From an uncultured Alphaproteobacteria bacterium (GTDB taxonomy: Bacteria > Pseudomonadota > Alphaproteobacteria > Rs-D84), in NCBI GenBank assembly GCA_905234185.1, contig CAJOGC010000002.1:39949-103948 (forward strand): a DNA stretch of 64,000 nt, written 5' to 3'. Below are positions 55,237 through 64,000 of this stretch, one piece after another (the stretch's first letter is position 1; the number at the start of each line of letters is the position of its first letter). Under the pieces are notes generated by a model. It searched no databases. It saw only the letters and a list, made by a program, of their open reading frames with translations, and was not told the DNA's origin. The translations under genes and the position numbers were made by a program.

Positions 55237-58200
55237 GTCAATCTTCTTTGGTGTCATCGCCAATCCTAACCCACGCAATTCACGCACAAACACGTTGAAC
55301 GCTTCTGGTGTGCCGGTTTGGATATCGGTTGATCCAGAAATGATGGATTCGTACATCTTGGTGCGTCCCGTGATATCATCAGATTTCACAGTCAACATTT
55401 CACGCAACAGATGTGCCGCACCGTGTGCTTCCAATGCCCACACTTCCATTTCACCCAAACGCTGACCACCCATATGTGCCTTACCTGACAATGGCTGTTG
55501 TGTGACCAACGAATAGTTTCCGATGGATCGTGCATGAATCTTTTCATCAACAAAGTGATGCAATTTCATCATGTACATAACACCAACGGTCACCGGACGT
55601 GCAAATTTTTCACCCGTCATGCCGTCGTACAATGTGAATTGTCCTGTTTCCGGCAATTTGGCTAATTTCAGCATGGCATGAATGTCATCCGAAGTCGCAC
55701 CATCAAATGTAGGCGTTGCCATTGGAACACCGTCACGCAATAATGCCGCTTCGGCGCGAACATCCGTATCGGTCATTTTATCCAACTTATCTTTGACATC
55801 TTTGCCATAGATTTTGCCCATGATTGTACGCAAATCATCGGTGACAGCGCGTTTTGCCTTTACTTCGTCCAGCACTTTGCCTATTTGCTGACCTAACGAC
55901 CGCGCCGCCATCCCAAGGTGGGTTTCCAAAATCTGACCAATATTCATACGACTTGGCACACCCAATGGATTAAGAACGATATCGACCGGGGTTCCATCTT
56001 CCATATATGGCATATTTTCGATTGGAACGACAGTAGAAACGATACCCTTGTTTCCGTGACGGCCGGCCATTTTATCACCCGGCTGCAATTTCATTTTGTG
56101 TGCGATGTAAACTTTGACTTCCTTTAACACGCCGGCATTAAGCGAATTTGTTTCTGTTGCTTTGGCAATTGCTGCCTTGGCACGTTCGGTCAAATCCTTT
56201 AACTTAATGACATGTTGTTCACAAAGTTCATCAATCTTTGCCTGGTGTTCTTTGTTTCTGACAACCAATTTTTTAACATCGGTCGGTTTAATACCTTCGA
56301 ACACCTCGGCGGTCAGTTTTTTACCGATAAACGGTTTCAATGATCCCGTACCACTGTCGATGATATCATTTTCTGCAATTTGGAAAACCTGATCAGCGAA
56401 GCCCTTTTCTATGATAGCGGTTTCTTCGTCACGATCTTTATTGATTTTCTCTATTTTCTGCAATTCGATCATCTGGGTGCGTTCATCTTTCTTGACGCCA
56501 TGACGTGTCAAGACATTAACCCCGATAACGGTTCCCTCTTCATTCGGGCCAACACGCAACGATGTGTCCTTAACATTCAATGCCTTTTCGCCAAAGATGT
56601 TGCGCAATAACGCCTCTTCTGGTGTCAACAATGTTTCAGATTTCGGCGAAACACGACCGACCAAAATATCGCCCTGTTTCACGCGCGCACCAACATAAAT
56701 GATACCGGATTCGTCCAGATTCTTTAACGCCTCTTCACCAACATTTGGAATGTCGCGTGTGAAACTTTCTGGGCCCAATTGGGTATCACGCACCTTGAAT
56801 TCTTTTTCAACAATTTTTATCGATGTAAACGCATCATCACGTGAAATTCGTTCGGAAATCACAATAGCGTCCTCATAGTTGTATCCGCGCCATGGCAAGA
56901 AAGCAACCAACACATTGCGACCCAACGCCAATTCACCATAATTCATAGATGATCCATCGGCAATGATATCGCCCGCGGCGACGCGGTCACCAACCTTGAC
57001 CAATGGTTTTTGATGGATCAGTGTTTCACTGTTGCTGCGTTCGAATTTTTCAAGGTTGTAAATATCAACACCCGTCACAACATTACGGCTGTTCATACAT
57101 TTAACAACGATACGATTTGCGTCAACAGATTCAACGACACCGGCGTGTTTTGCAACCTTACCCGTGCGGGAATCGCGTGCAACTTCGCGTTCGATACCGG
57201 TTCCAACCAATGGGGCCTGGACCCGCATTAATGGAACGCCCTGGCGTTGCATGTTCGACCCCATCAATGCACGGTTAGCGTCATCGTTTTCAACGAACGG
57301 AATCAAACCAGTTGCGATGGACACCACCTGGCGCGGGGCAACGTCGATTAAATCGATTTCTTCCTTTGGCACCATGGTGAATTCACCATCGACACGGGCG
57401 GTGACCATATCATCTGTTAAAACACCCTTGTCATTTGTTGGGGTATTACCCTGGGCAATTTTGTGTCCCAACTCTTCGTCCGCGGTCAGATAAATCATTT
57501 TGTCTGTGACGCGACTATTTTCGACAACATAGTACGGCGTTTCAATAAACCCATATGGATTTACACGCGCATATGTCGCCATGTGCGAAATCAGACCAAT
57601 ATTTGCACCTTCGGGTGTATGAATTGGACACAAACGACCATAGTGTGTCGGATGAACGTCACGCACATCGATACCGGCGCGTTCACGATTCAACCCACCC
57701 GGTCCCAATGCAGAAATCAAACGTTTATGTTCCAATTCCGCCAATGGATTGTACGCATCCATAAATTGAGATAATTGAGAAGTTCCCAAAAATTCCGAAA
57801 TAAGACTCATCAATGGTTTAACATTGACGACATCTTGTGGTTGCATATTCACGATATTTTGGTTGTTTAATGCTTCGCGAACTAAACGTTCTATACGCAA
57901 CATACCGGTACGGAAATTTTGTTCCAGCAATTCACCAACCGCGCGAACACGACGATTCGACAAGTTATCAATATCATCAATTGTATCTTTGTGATCAATG
58001 ATATTTGTTAATGTCTTTAACACAGCCAAGAAATCGGTCTTGGTTAACAATCTGTCGTCTTCGGGTTTTTTACCAGAATCTATTTTCAGACGCTTGTTCA
58101 TCTTGAAACGACCAACCGCGGACAAATCATAATATGCTGGATTGAACCCTTGGCGATTAAACAAATCGATTGCCGCTTCGACCGTGGGATGTTCACCTGG

Positions 58201-59379
58201 ACGAATAATGTTATAGATTTCAATCAATGCTTCTTCACGACTTGTTGTTTTGTCCGCCATCAATGTATTACGCATGTGTGCGGTAATTGTCGTATTATCG
58301 ATTGAAATCAACGATATTTCTTTGATTCCCAGTTTGGCCAAATCAGACAAGATTTCTTCGGTAATTTCGGTTCCTGCCTGGTACAAAACTTCATCACCAT
58401 TCATAATTGGATCAAACAAGTATTCGCCAATCAACGATTCAGATGCCACACCAAATGTTTTTGATGTTGCGGCAAGCTTTGAAAAACGTTTTGCGGACAA
58501 TCTGTCGCCCTTGGACGCCATAACCTTTTTATCCTTGGGATTAATAAGGTCATAGTTAAGACGATATTTATCCAAACCATCAAACACATTTGTTTCGCCA
58601 ATCCACATTTTGCCGTCGAATTTCAACGCGATGCGTTTATAAAATGCAGACAAAATCTCTGTATCCGACATACCACGAATATTTGGTTTACGCATGTCTG
58701 CGGCCCATTTCTTTTCATCTTCGGCCGCCGGCAAACAACGCAATAATATTGTTGCTGGAATCTTGCGACGACGATCTATACGAACATAGATGACACCCTT
58801 GGATTCTTCGAAATCAATCCACGAACCATGTTCCGGAATGATACGCGCGGTATATGTAATTGGATTACCGGCAATCTTAGCCTCTTTGGTGGTTGCAAAA
58901 ACGACACCCTGGGCACGATGCATTTGTGAAACGATTACGCGTTCAACACCCGATGCGATAAAGCTGCCACGTTCGGTCATTAACGGAACTTCGCCCATGA
59001 ATATTTCTTGTTCTTTCATATCGCGCAAAGTTCTTTTTTTCGTGTCTTCGGCAACATCCCACAAAAGCAATCTTAATTTCAACTTCAGCTTGCTGGAATA
59101 TGTCATATTACGCAGCATGCATTCTTTGACGTTATACACGGGTTTATCCAGTGTATATTCAACGAATTCCAAATCCGCGTTTCCCATTGATTCTTTGTCT
59201 TTAATCGGGAACATAGATTTAAATACATTCTGTAATCCGATGTCTTTGCGATCTTTGGGGTCTACATCCGCCTGCAAGAAATCCTTATAGGAATTATATT
59301 GTATTTCAACCAAATCAGGAAGCGGAGTTTGCAAAAAACTTTTACCAAAAGACTTTCTAAATTTTTGGATAACGGCCAT
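55234..59379 (-). CDS. rpoB: RNA polymerase subunit beta
   Basis: GTSQLSQFMDAYNPLAELEHKRLISALGPGGLNRERAG; GQRLGEMEVWALEAHGAAHLL; start at MAVIQKFRKSF. Confidence 0.98.
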   Translation of the reverse strand: MAVIQKFRKSFGKSFLQTPLPDLVEIQYNSYKDFLQADVDPKDRKDIGLQNVFKSMFPIKDKESMGNADLEFVEYTLDKPVYNVKECMLRNMTYSSKLKLKLRLLLWDVAEDTKKRTLRDMKEQEIFMGEVPLMTERGSFIASGVERVIVSQMHRAQGVVFATTKEAKIAGNPITYTARIIPEHGSWIDFEESKGVIYVRIDRRRKIPATILLRCLPAAEDEKKWAADMRKPNIRGMSDTEILSAFYKRIALKFDGKMWIGETNVFDGLDKYRLNYDLINPKDKKVMASKGDRLSAKRFSKLAATSKTFGVASESLIGEYLFDPIMNGDEVLYQAGTEITEEILSDLAKLGIKEISLISIDNTTITAHMRNTLMADKTTSREEALIEIYNIIRPGEHPTVEAAIDLFNRQGFNPAYYDLSAVGRFKMNKRLKIDSGKKPEDDRLLTKTDFLAVLKTLTNIIDHKDTIDDIDNLSNRRVRAVGELLEQNFRTGMLRIERLVREALNNQNIVNMQPQDVVNVKPLMSLISEFLGTSQLSQFMDAYNPLAELEHKRLISALGPGGLNRERAGIDVRDVHPTHYGRLCPIHTPEGANIGLISHMATYARVNPYGFIETPYYVVENSRVTDKMIYLTADEELGHKIAQGNTPTNDKGVLTDDMVTARVDGEFTMVPKEEIDLIDVAPRQVVSIATGLIPFVENDDANRALMGSNMQRQGVPLMRVQAPLVGTGIEREVARDSRTGKVAKHAGVVESVDANRIVVKCMNSRNVVTGVDIYNLEKFERSNSETLIHQKPLVKVGDRVAAGDIIADGSSMNYGELALGRNVLVAFLPWRGYNYEDAIVISERISRDDAFTSIKIVEKEFKVRDTQLGPESFTRDIPNVGEEALKNLDESGIIYVGARVKQGDILVGRVSPKSETLLTPEEALLRNIFGEKALNVKDTSLRVGPNEEGTVIGVNVLTRHGVKKDERTQMIELQKIEKINKDRDEETAIIEKGFADQVFQIAENDIIDSGTGSLKPFIGKKLTAEVFEGIKPTDVKKLVVRNKEHQAKIDELCEQHVIKLKDLTERAKAAIAKATETNSLNAGVLKEVKVYIAHKMKLQPGDKMAGRHGNKGIVSTVVPIENMPYMEDGTPVDIVLNPLGVPSRMNIGQILETHLGMAARSLGQQIGKVLDEVKAKRAVTDDLRTIMGKIYGKDVKDKLDKMTDTDVRAEAALLRDGVPMATPTFDGATSDDIHAMLKLAKLPETGQFTLYDGMTGEKFARPVTVGVMYMMKLHHFVDEKIHARSIGNYSLVTQQPLSGKAHMGGQRLGEMEVWALEAHGAAHLLREMLTVKSDDITGRTKMYESIISGSTDIQTGTPEAFNVFVRELRGLGLAMTPKKID

Positions 59380-59399
59380 GGGTATCAATCCTTTTTATT

Positions 59400-59547
59400 T
59401 TTTGCGTTTTGCAAACGAAACTTTTTGTTTCTCTCTTTACGCCCGTCGGCCCACCACAAGATTTCAACATCCAGGGTGGGCATCGGGGTGACCCACACGG
59501 TTGTGCGGGATTTTTTGGGCACGAATTCGCATGCCCGCGATTTTGAA
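59400..59547 (-). promoter_or_regulatory. rplL-rpoB intergenic hairpins (attenuator/processing-like)
   Basis: Minus strand GGGCATGcgaattCGTGCCC then CCCGCACaacCGTGTGGG. Confidence 0.4.
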
Positions 59548-59913
59548 TTATTTCAATTCAACCTTGGCGCCAGCTGCTTCGATTGTCGCTTTCATTTTTT
59601 CAGCTTCATCTTTTGCAACTGCTTCTTTCACAGCCTTTGGTGCGGATTCGACCAATGCTTTGGCTTCGCCCAGACCCAAACCTGTGATATCTTTTACCGC
59701 CTTGATAACGGTCAATTTGTTTGCGCCGACATCTGTCAACACAACATCAAATTCGGTTTTTTCTTCAGCGGCTGCGGCGGCCGGGCCAGCTGCAACTGCA
59801 ACGGCGGCTGCGGCACTAACGCCCCATGTTTCTTCCAACGCTTTGGACAGTTCAACTGCTTCCATAACGCTCAATTTTGACAATTCTTCAACTAATTTCT
59901 GAATGTCTGCCAT
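59548..59913 (-). CDS. rplL: Ribosomal protein L7/L12
   Basis: [47 protein letters not shown]. Confidence 0.97.
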   Translation of the reverse strand: MADIQKLVEELSKLSVMEAVELSKALEETWGVSAAAAVAVAAGPAAAAAEEKTEFDVVLTDVGANKLTVIKAVKDITGLGLGEAKALVESAPKAVKEAVAKDEAEKMKATIEAAGAKVELK

Positions 59914-59936
59914 TTTAGTACTCCTTATTCAGGTTT

Positions 59937-60416
59937 TTATTGATTCTTTTTTCCATACTCTGCTGAAACGCGTGCAATGCGTGATGCTGGTTCAACCAAG
60001 ATACGCGCAATAGTACCGCGAATTTCCAACAGGGAAGGAAGCTTGGATAATTGCACAATGCCGTCTTTGTCCAAGACGTCTGCATCCATTTTACCGCCGA
60101 TAATGGTCAAATTTGCATGATCTTCGGCAAATTTAGCCAACACTTTGGTGACCGCCAACGCATCCGTTGCAAACGCAACCGCGGTTGGGTGTTTCATCAT
60201 ATCGGATACAGCCTCGAAATTAGTATCTTTCAATGCTAATTTCATCAAACGATTTTTGACAACCTTGAACAACGATACCACTGGGCGCAATTCATTGCGC
60301 AGTGTTTCGAATTCTTTCACTGTCAAACCATTGTTTTCAATAACGAAAACACCGTTTGCATCCTGAAGCGACGACTGCAACGCTGAAATCAAATCTGATT
60401 TTTCTTCGCGTCTCAT
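59937..60416 (-). CDS. rplJ: Ribosomal protein L10
   Basis: VFVIENNGLTVKEFETLRNELRPVVSLFKVVKNRLMKLAL; operon context. Confidence 0.95.
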   Translation of the reverse strand: MRREEKSDLISALQSSLQDANGVFVIENNGLTVKEFETLRNELRPVVSLFKVVKNRLMKLALKDTNFEAVSDMMKHPTAVAFATDALAVTKVLAKFAEDHANLTIIGGKMDADVLDKDGIVQLSKLPSLLEIRGTIARILVEPASRIARVSAEYGKKNQ

Positions 60417-60419
60417 CTT

Positions 60420-60551
60420 ATACCCTTACTTCTTCGTTTTGTTTAACTTTCCACCGGGCTTTCGCCCAGATGGGGCCTGTACTTCCTGCCCCAAAGAATT
60501 TTTTCTTTGTCTATGATGGCAATTAAGCCGTATTTTTGGTACGACACCATC
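60420..60551 (-). promoter_or_regulatory. Candidate L10 autoregulatory leader
   Basis: Minus-strand stem GATGGtgtCGTA...TACGgcttaattgCCATC (60515-60551) plus TGGGCgaaaGCCCG hairpin upstream of rplJ. Confidence 0.5.
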
Positions 60552-60573
60552 AGTCTTGGACAGAAATCTCTAT

Positions 60574-60672
60574 ATTTCTGATTTCAGATTTATGATTTCT
60601 GATTGAACAGAGCTTTAGAATATAAACCGTAAGCACCGCAAAATCAGAAATCAGCAATCCTAAATCAGAAAT
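60574..60672. repeat. MITE-like repeat, copy B (inverted relative to copy A), next to rplA stop
   Basis: Reverse complement shares GTGCTTA...AAAGCTCTGTTCAATCAGAAATC and iterated TGATTT arms with copy A. Confidence 0.75.
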
Positions 60673-61346
60673 TACTTCACATCGATTCTAAGGCCCGGCC
60701 CCTGGGTTGTGGCGACGGACGCCCCCAAGATATACTGACCCTTGGACGATGCTGGTTTAACCTTTTTCAATTGTTCAATCAACGCGTTTGCATTTTCGAC
60801 CAACTGATCCGTTGTGAACGACATTTTACCAATACCAGCGTGAATAATGCCCTTCTTTTCTGCACGATATTCAATCTGACCAGCCTTGGCGATTTTAACT
60901 GCTTCGGCAACATTGTTTGTGACCGTCCCCAATTTTGGATTCGGCATCAAACCCTTTGGTCCTAAAACGCGTGCAACCTTGGACATTTTTGGCATCATAT
61001 CCGGTGTTGCGATAACGCGGTCGAAATTAATCTGACCACCGGCGACGGCTTCAATTAATTCTTCACCGCCAACAACATCGGCACCCGCCTTTTTGGCTTC
61101 GTCCTGAGCATTGACAGTAAACACCGCAACACGAACTTTCTTACCCGTGCCATTTGGCAAGGACAACATTCCACGAATGTTTTGGTCGGCCTTGGTAATA
61201 TCAATACCCAAACGGATTGCAATTTCTAAACTTTCATCAAACTTCTTGGACGCATATTCGCGCAATGTTTCGATTGCGTCGGCAATGGAATAAACTTTTG
61301 TCTTATCCAATGTGGACCAAGATTGCTGTCTTTTCGTAAGTTTCAT
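60672..61346 (-). CDS. rplA: Ribosomal protein L1
   Basis: DKTKVYSIADAIETLREYASKKFDESLEIAIRLGID; GPKGLMPNPKLGTVT. Confidence 0.97.
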   Translation of the reverse strand: MKLTKRQQSWSTLDKTKVYSIADAIETLREYASKKFDESLEIAIRLGIDITKADQNIRGMLSLPNGTGKKVRVAVFTVNAQDEAKKAGADVVGGEELIEAVAGGQINFDRVIATPDMMPKMSKVARVLGPKGLMPNPKLGTVTNNVAEAVKIAKAGQIEYRAEKKGIIHAGIGKMSFTTDQLVENANALIEQLKKVKPASSKGQYILGASVATTQGPGLRIDVK

Positions 61347-61349
61347 ATC

Positions 61350-61781
61350 TTATTCCTCCACCTTTACGCCCATAGAACGACATTGACCCGCGACGATGTT
61401 CATAGCGGATTCGACGGTAGAGCAATTTAAGTCAGGCATTTTTGCCTCAGCAATTTGCTTAATTTGGTCTTTTGTGATTGTACCGACAAAATCGCGACCC
61501 GGCTTGTGTGAACCGATTTTCAATTTCAGTGCCTTTTTAATATAATAAGACACCGGTGGCAATTTCATAATGAATTCGAAACTGCGGTCTGTATAAACCG
61601 TGATAATGCACGGAATCGGCATACCTGGTTCTTTATCTGCGGTTTTGTCATTAAACTGTTTACAGAATTCGGCGATATTAACGCCCGCGGCACCCAATGC
61701 CGGCCCAATCGGTGGCGCTGGATTCGCTTGTTTTGCGGGAACGACCAATTTGACCAATCCCTTAACTTCTTTTTTTGCCAT
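61350..61781 (-). CDS. rplK: Ribosomal protein L11
   Basis: [35 protein letters not shown]; start MAKKEVKG. Confidence 0.97.
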   Translation of the reverse strand: MAKKEVKGLVKLVVPAKQANPAPPIGPALGAAGVNIAEFCKQFNDKTADKEPGMPIPCIITVYTDRSFEFIMKLPPVSYYIKKALKLKIGSHKPGRDFVGTITKDQIKQIAEAKMPDLNCSTVESAMNIVAGQCRSMGVKVEE

Positions 61782-61874
61782 TTTTTCACTCCATTGTAGT
61801 TTGTTGTGTTGTGGTGCGATGTGGCGCATCTACCACGGTTGTGCGATTTTACTAAATCGCGAAAACTCTTTACT

Positions 61875-62408
61875 TTACACCCGTTCAACCTGGGTAAAAT
61901 CTAACTCAACGCTGGTTTCGCGTCCAAATACCAAAATAGTGACGGTCATCTTTTGTTTAAGATTATCCGCTTCGGAAACAACACCATTAAACCCAGCAAA
62001 TGGTCCATCAACAACATGCACTTCTTGACCAACTTCGTAATTAACATCATCAACGGCGACTGCGCCTTCTTCTACCTGTTTTATCAAGCGACGGGCTTCT
62101 TCCTCGCTGACTGCAATTGGTTTCTGGCGTGCGCCCAGGAACATGACCACCTGGGGCATTAATTTTACCAACGAAAAAGTTTCATTGTTCATAATCATTT
62201 GGACGACGATGTATCCCGGGAAAAACTTCTTTTCTGATTTGACGCGTTTTCCACCCTTGATTTCAACAACTTCGCGGGTTGGGACCAAAATTTCACCAAA
62301 CAGTGCATTAAGACGACGTTTATCAATCTGTTCACGCAATCCCCGCGCGACTTTATCTTCGCAGCCTGTATGAACATTTACAACGAACCATTGCATTTTA
62401 TTTTCCAT
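61875..62408 (-). CDS. nusG: Transcription termination/antitermination factor NusG
   Basis: WFVVNVHTGCEDKVARGL; FFPGYIVVQMIMN; VHVVDGPFAGFNGVV. Confidence 0.95.
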   Translation of the reverse strand: MENKMQWFVVNVHTGCEDKVARGLREQIDKRRLNALFGEILVPTREVVEIKGGKRVKSEKKFFPGYIVVQMIMNNETFSLVKLMPQVVMFLGARQKPIAVSEEEARRLIKQVEEGAVAVDDVNYEVGQEVHVVDGPFAGFNGVVSEADNLKQKMTVTILVFGRETSVELDFTQVERV

Positions 62409-62431
62409 TTATACTTCCTTCGCTAGTATTT

Positions 62432-62611
62432 TCAGAAAATCCATCCGACAATCGCGTTCAGCGCGGCATCAACCAAAAAAAGAAACAATGTAGCCAGCGC
62501 CGAAAACACCAGAATCATTATTGTCGCATGAACAACATCATCACGCGATGGCCAAACAATCTTGAACCATTCACTGCGCACAGACTTAATAAATTCCAGC
62601 ATTTTTTTCAT
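62432..62611 (-). CDS. secE: Preprotein translocase SecE, absent from the supplied ORF track
   Basis: MKKMLEFIKSVRSEWFKIVWPSRDDVVHATIMILVFSALATLFLFLVDAALNAIVGWIF (59 aa). Confidence 0.93.
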   Translation of the reverse strand: MKKMLEFIKSVRSEWFKIVWPSRDDVVHATIMILVFSALATLFLFLVDAALNAIVGWIF

Positions 62612-62663
62612 AAAATCCGCCCAAATCTTACCAATGTTGCGACCACTGTTTCGCCAAAATTTT

Positions 62664-62737
62664 TGGCAGGGGCAGAAGGAATCGAACCCTCATCCGCGGT
62701 TTTGGAGACCGATATTCTACCGTTGAACTATGCCCCT
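62664..62737 (-). tRNA. tRNA-Trp(CCA)
   Basis: AGGGGCATAGTTCAACGGTAGAATATCGGTCTCCAAAACCGCGGATGAGGGTTCGATTCCTTCTGCCCCTGCCA; upstream of secE. Confidence 0.96.
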
Positions 62738-62849
62738 GTATCCATAAATATCGCCCGATTTATGCCGCAATACCCCCAATGGTCCGTGTCAAGATACCAC
62801 AGCGTTGTAAAAAATCAAGTGGAAATATTATATTTATTTAATTATTTTT

Positions 62850-62912
62850 GTGCAAGCAAAAATTAATACCGTGTTTTGCAAAAACTAAAAAACATATAAT
62901 TTTTGCTTGCAC
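62850..62912. repeat. 16-bp perfect inverted repeat, 31-nt spacer, upstream of virB8-like gene
   Basis: GTGCAAGCAAAAATTA 62850-62865 / TAATTTTTGCTTGCAC 62897-62912. Confidence 0.8.
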
Positions 62913-62960
62913 GACCACCGTAATTTTTTCTACAATCACCGTAAACAGGGGGAGAAAATT

Positions 62961-63641
62961 GTGCAAAACCGCATAGAACCGCCAATTTTGCTGTCACGAT
63001 TATTAGTGCTGGTGTTCGCGGCAACGCTTGTCGTGCTGGGTGTATTGGCTGTGACTTTGTATAAAATGTTCCCTCTTGAACGACCAGAAGTATTTTTCCT
63101 GCGATCGGCGAATCCAACGGATACGGAAATCACCCTGACCCAGGTTATGCCAAATGGTGGTAATGCGGACGATTATCGCCGTGCATTTATTGCAGAGTAT
63201 ATTAAGACACGCAATGAAATTACACCGAACACGTACACAATGTCGCAAAATTGGGACCGAATAAAAACAATGTCGACTTCCGATATCTTTGCAGATTTTG
63301 CGAATACCGCCATGTACCAGGCATTTCTGCTAAATTCGGCCAATGGAAACGGCAATGGCTTTGATTTTTCATGTTCTGTCGAATTTTCGCGCGCCAGTGT
63401 TCGGCCATATAAAAATGACAATGAAACATACACTGCTGATTTCAAATGGTTCTGTACAAATAGTTATGGACAGACCGACCGAAAAGATTATACAATAAAA
63501 ATAAAGGTGGCCCCAGACGACGTCCAAAACATGAAATGGTCGGACAGAATGGAGAATCCGCTGGGGTTGCGTGTAATGAAATATTCGGTTGAATCCGGTA
63601 ACGGCGATCCACTAGATGCGTTCGTTACCGGCAACCACTAG
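62961..63641 (+). CDS. VirB8-like type IV secretion protein
   Basis: Single N-term TM; AEYIKTRNEITPNTYTMSQNWDRIKTMSTSDIFADF VirB8-like pattern; GTG start after AGGGGGAG. Confidence 0.65.
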   Translation: MQNRIEPPILLSRLLVLVFAATLVVLGVLAVTLYKMFPLERPEVFFLRSANPTDTEITLTQVMPNGGNADDYRRAFIAEYIKTRNEITPNTYTMSQNWDRIKTMSTSDIFADFANTAMYQAFLLNSANGNGNGFDFSCSVEFSRASVRPYKNDNETYTADFKWFCTNSYGQTDRKDYTIKIKVAPDDVQNMKWSDRMENPLGLRVMKYSVESGNGDPLDAFVTGNH

Positions 63642-63670
63642 GTGATAAATATTGAAAAGGAATGAAAGGC

Positions 63671-64000
63671 ATGACTTTTTTGAATACTTTTAAATTGAAT
63701 ATCTCTATATTATGCTTGGCGTGCGTGTGTGCAACACCGTTGACATCATTTGCGGTACAGACTGCGTGGAATAATCCGAATGCCAACATGGCCGCCGGCA
63801 GTGTGAAGCCCGGATACGCCCAATTATCTTGGTCAAAGGGGACGGTTTTGCCAATTCGTCTGCGCAGTGGCATGGTCACAATGATTACATTGCCAAATGG
63901 TGAGCAAATAGAAGATGCAACAGTTGGTAATACGGCACTTTTCAATATCGACCCATCGGCCCAGGGAACAAATACTATGTACATTACGCCAAATCCCGAT
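63671..64000 (+). CDS. VirB9/TrbG-like protein, truncated by window end
   Basis: Signal-like MTFLNTFKLNISILCLACVCATPLTSFA; GTVLPIRLRSGMVTMITLPNGEQIEDATVGNTALFNI; open to 64000. Confidence 0.65.
   Translation, partial: MTFLNTFKLNISILCLACVCATPLTSFAVQTAWNNPNANMAAGSVKPGYAQLSWSKGTVLPIRLRSGMVTMITLPNGEQIEDATVGNTALFNIDPSAQGTNTMYITPNPD

Overview
64 kb of a host-associated-looking, AT-rich alphaproteobacterial genome; the lineage is inferred from gene content only. Positions 1 to ~16.75 kb look like an accessory island abutting a tRNA-Ser(UGA) gene. It carries two leucine-rich-repeat proteins with swapped N-termini (one with an HNH-like domain), a protease cluster, GNAT acetyltransferases, a 1379-aa P-loop/STAND-like NTPase with a C-terminal PD-(D/E)XK-like motif, a DUF2924 + large serine recombinase module interrupted by a divergent gene, and a structured RNA candidate upstream of a small-HNH operon. 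From ~17.1 kb on the content is mostly core: nagZ-like, lgt, BI-1, ferredoxin, GlyRS, U32 peptidase, cvpA, ldh, ProRS, olsA/olsB-like genes, mltB-like, hemW-like, M13 peptidase, mraZ, PLD, ihfA-like, plsX-rpmF, and tRNA-Trp-secE-nusG-rplKAJL-rpoBC, with several lineage-specific exported or outer-membrane proteins. The right edge enters VirB8/VirB9-like type IV secretion genes. Strongest leads: the STAND-nuclease gene, the HNH-LRR protein, the kissing-loop RNA candidate, an attenuator-like leader and sRNA candidate near 42.4 kb, and inverted MITE-like repeats placed directly after rpoC and rplA. All family calls come from reading motifs; no database search was run.
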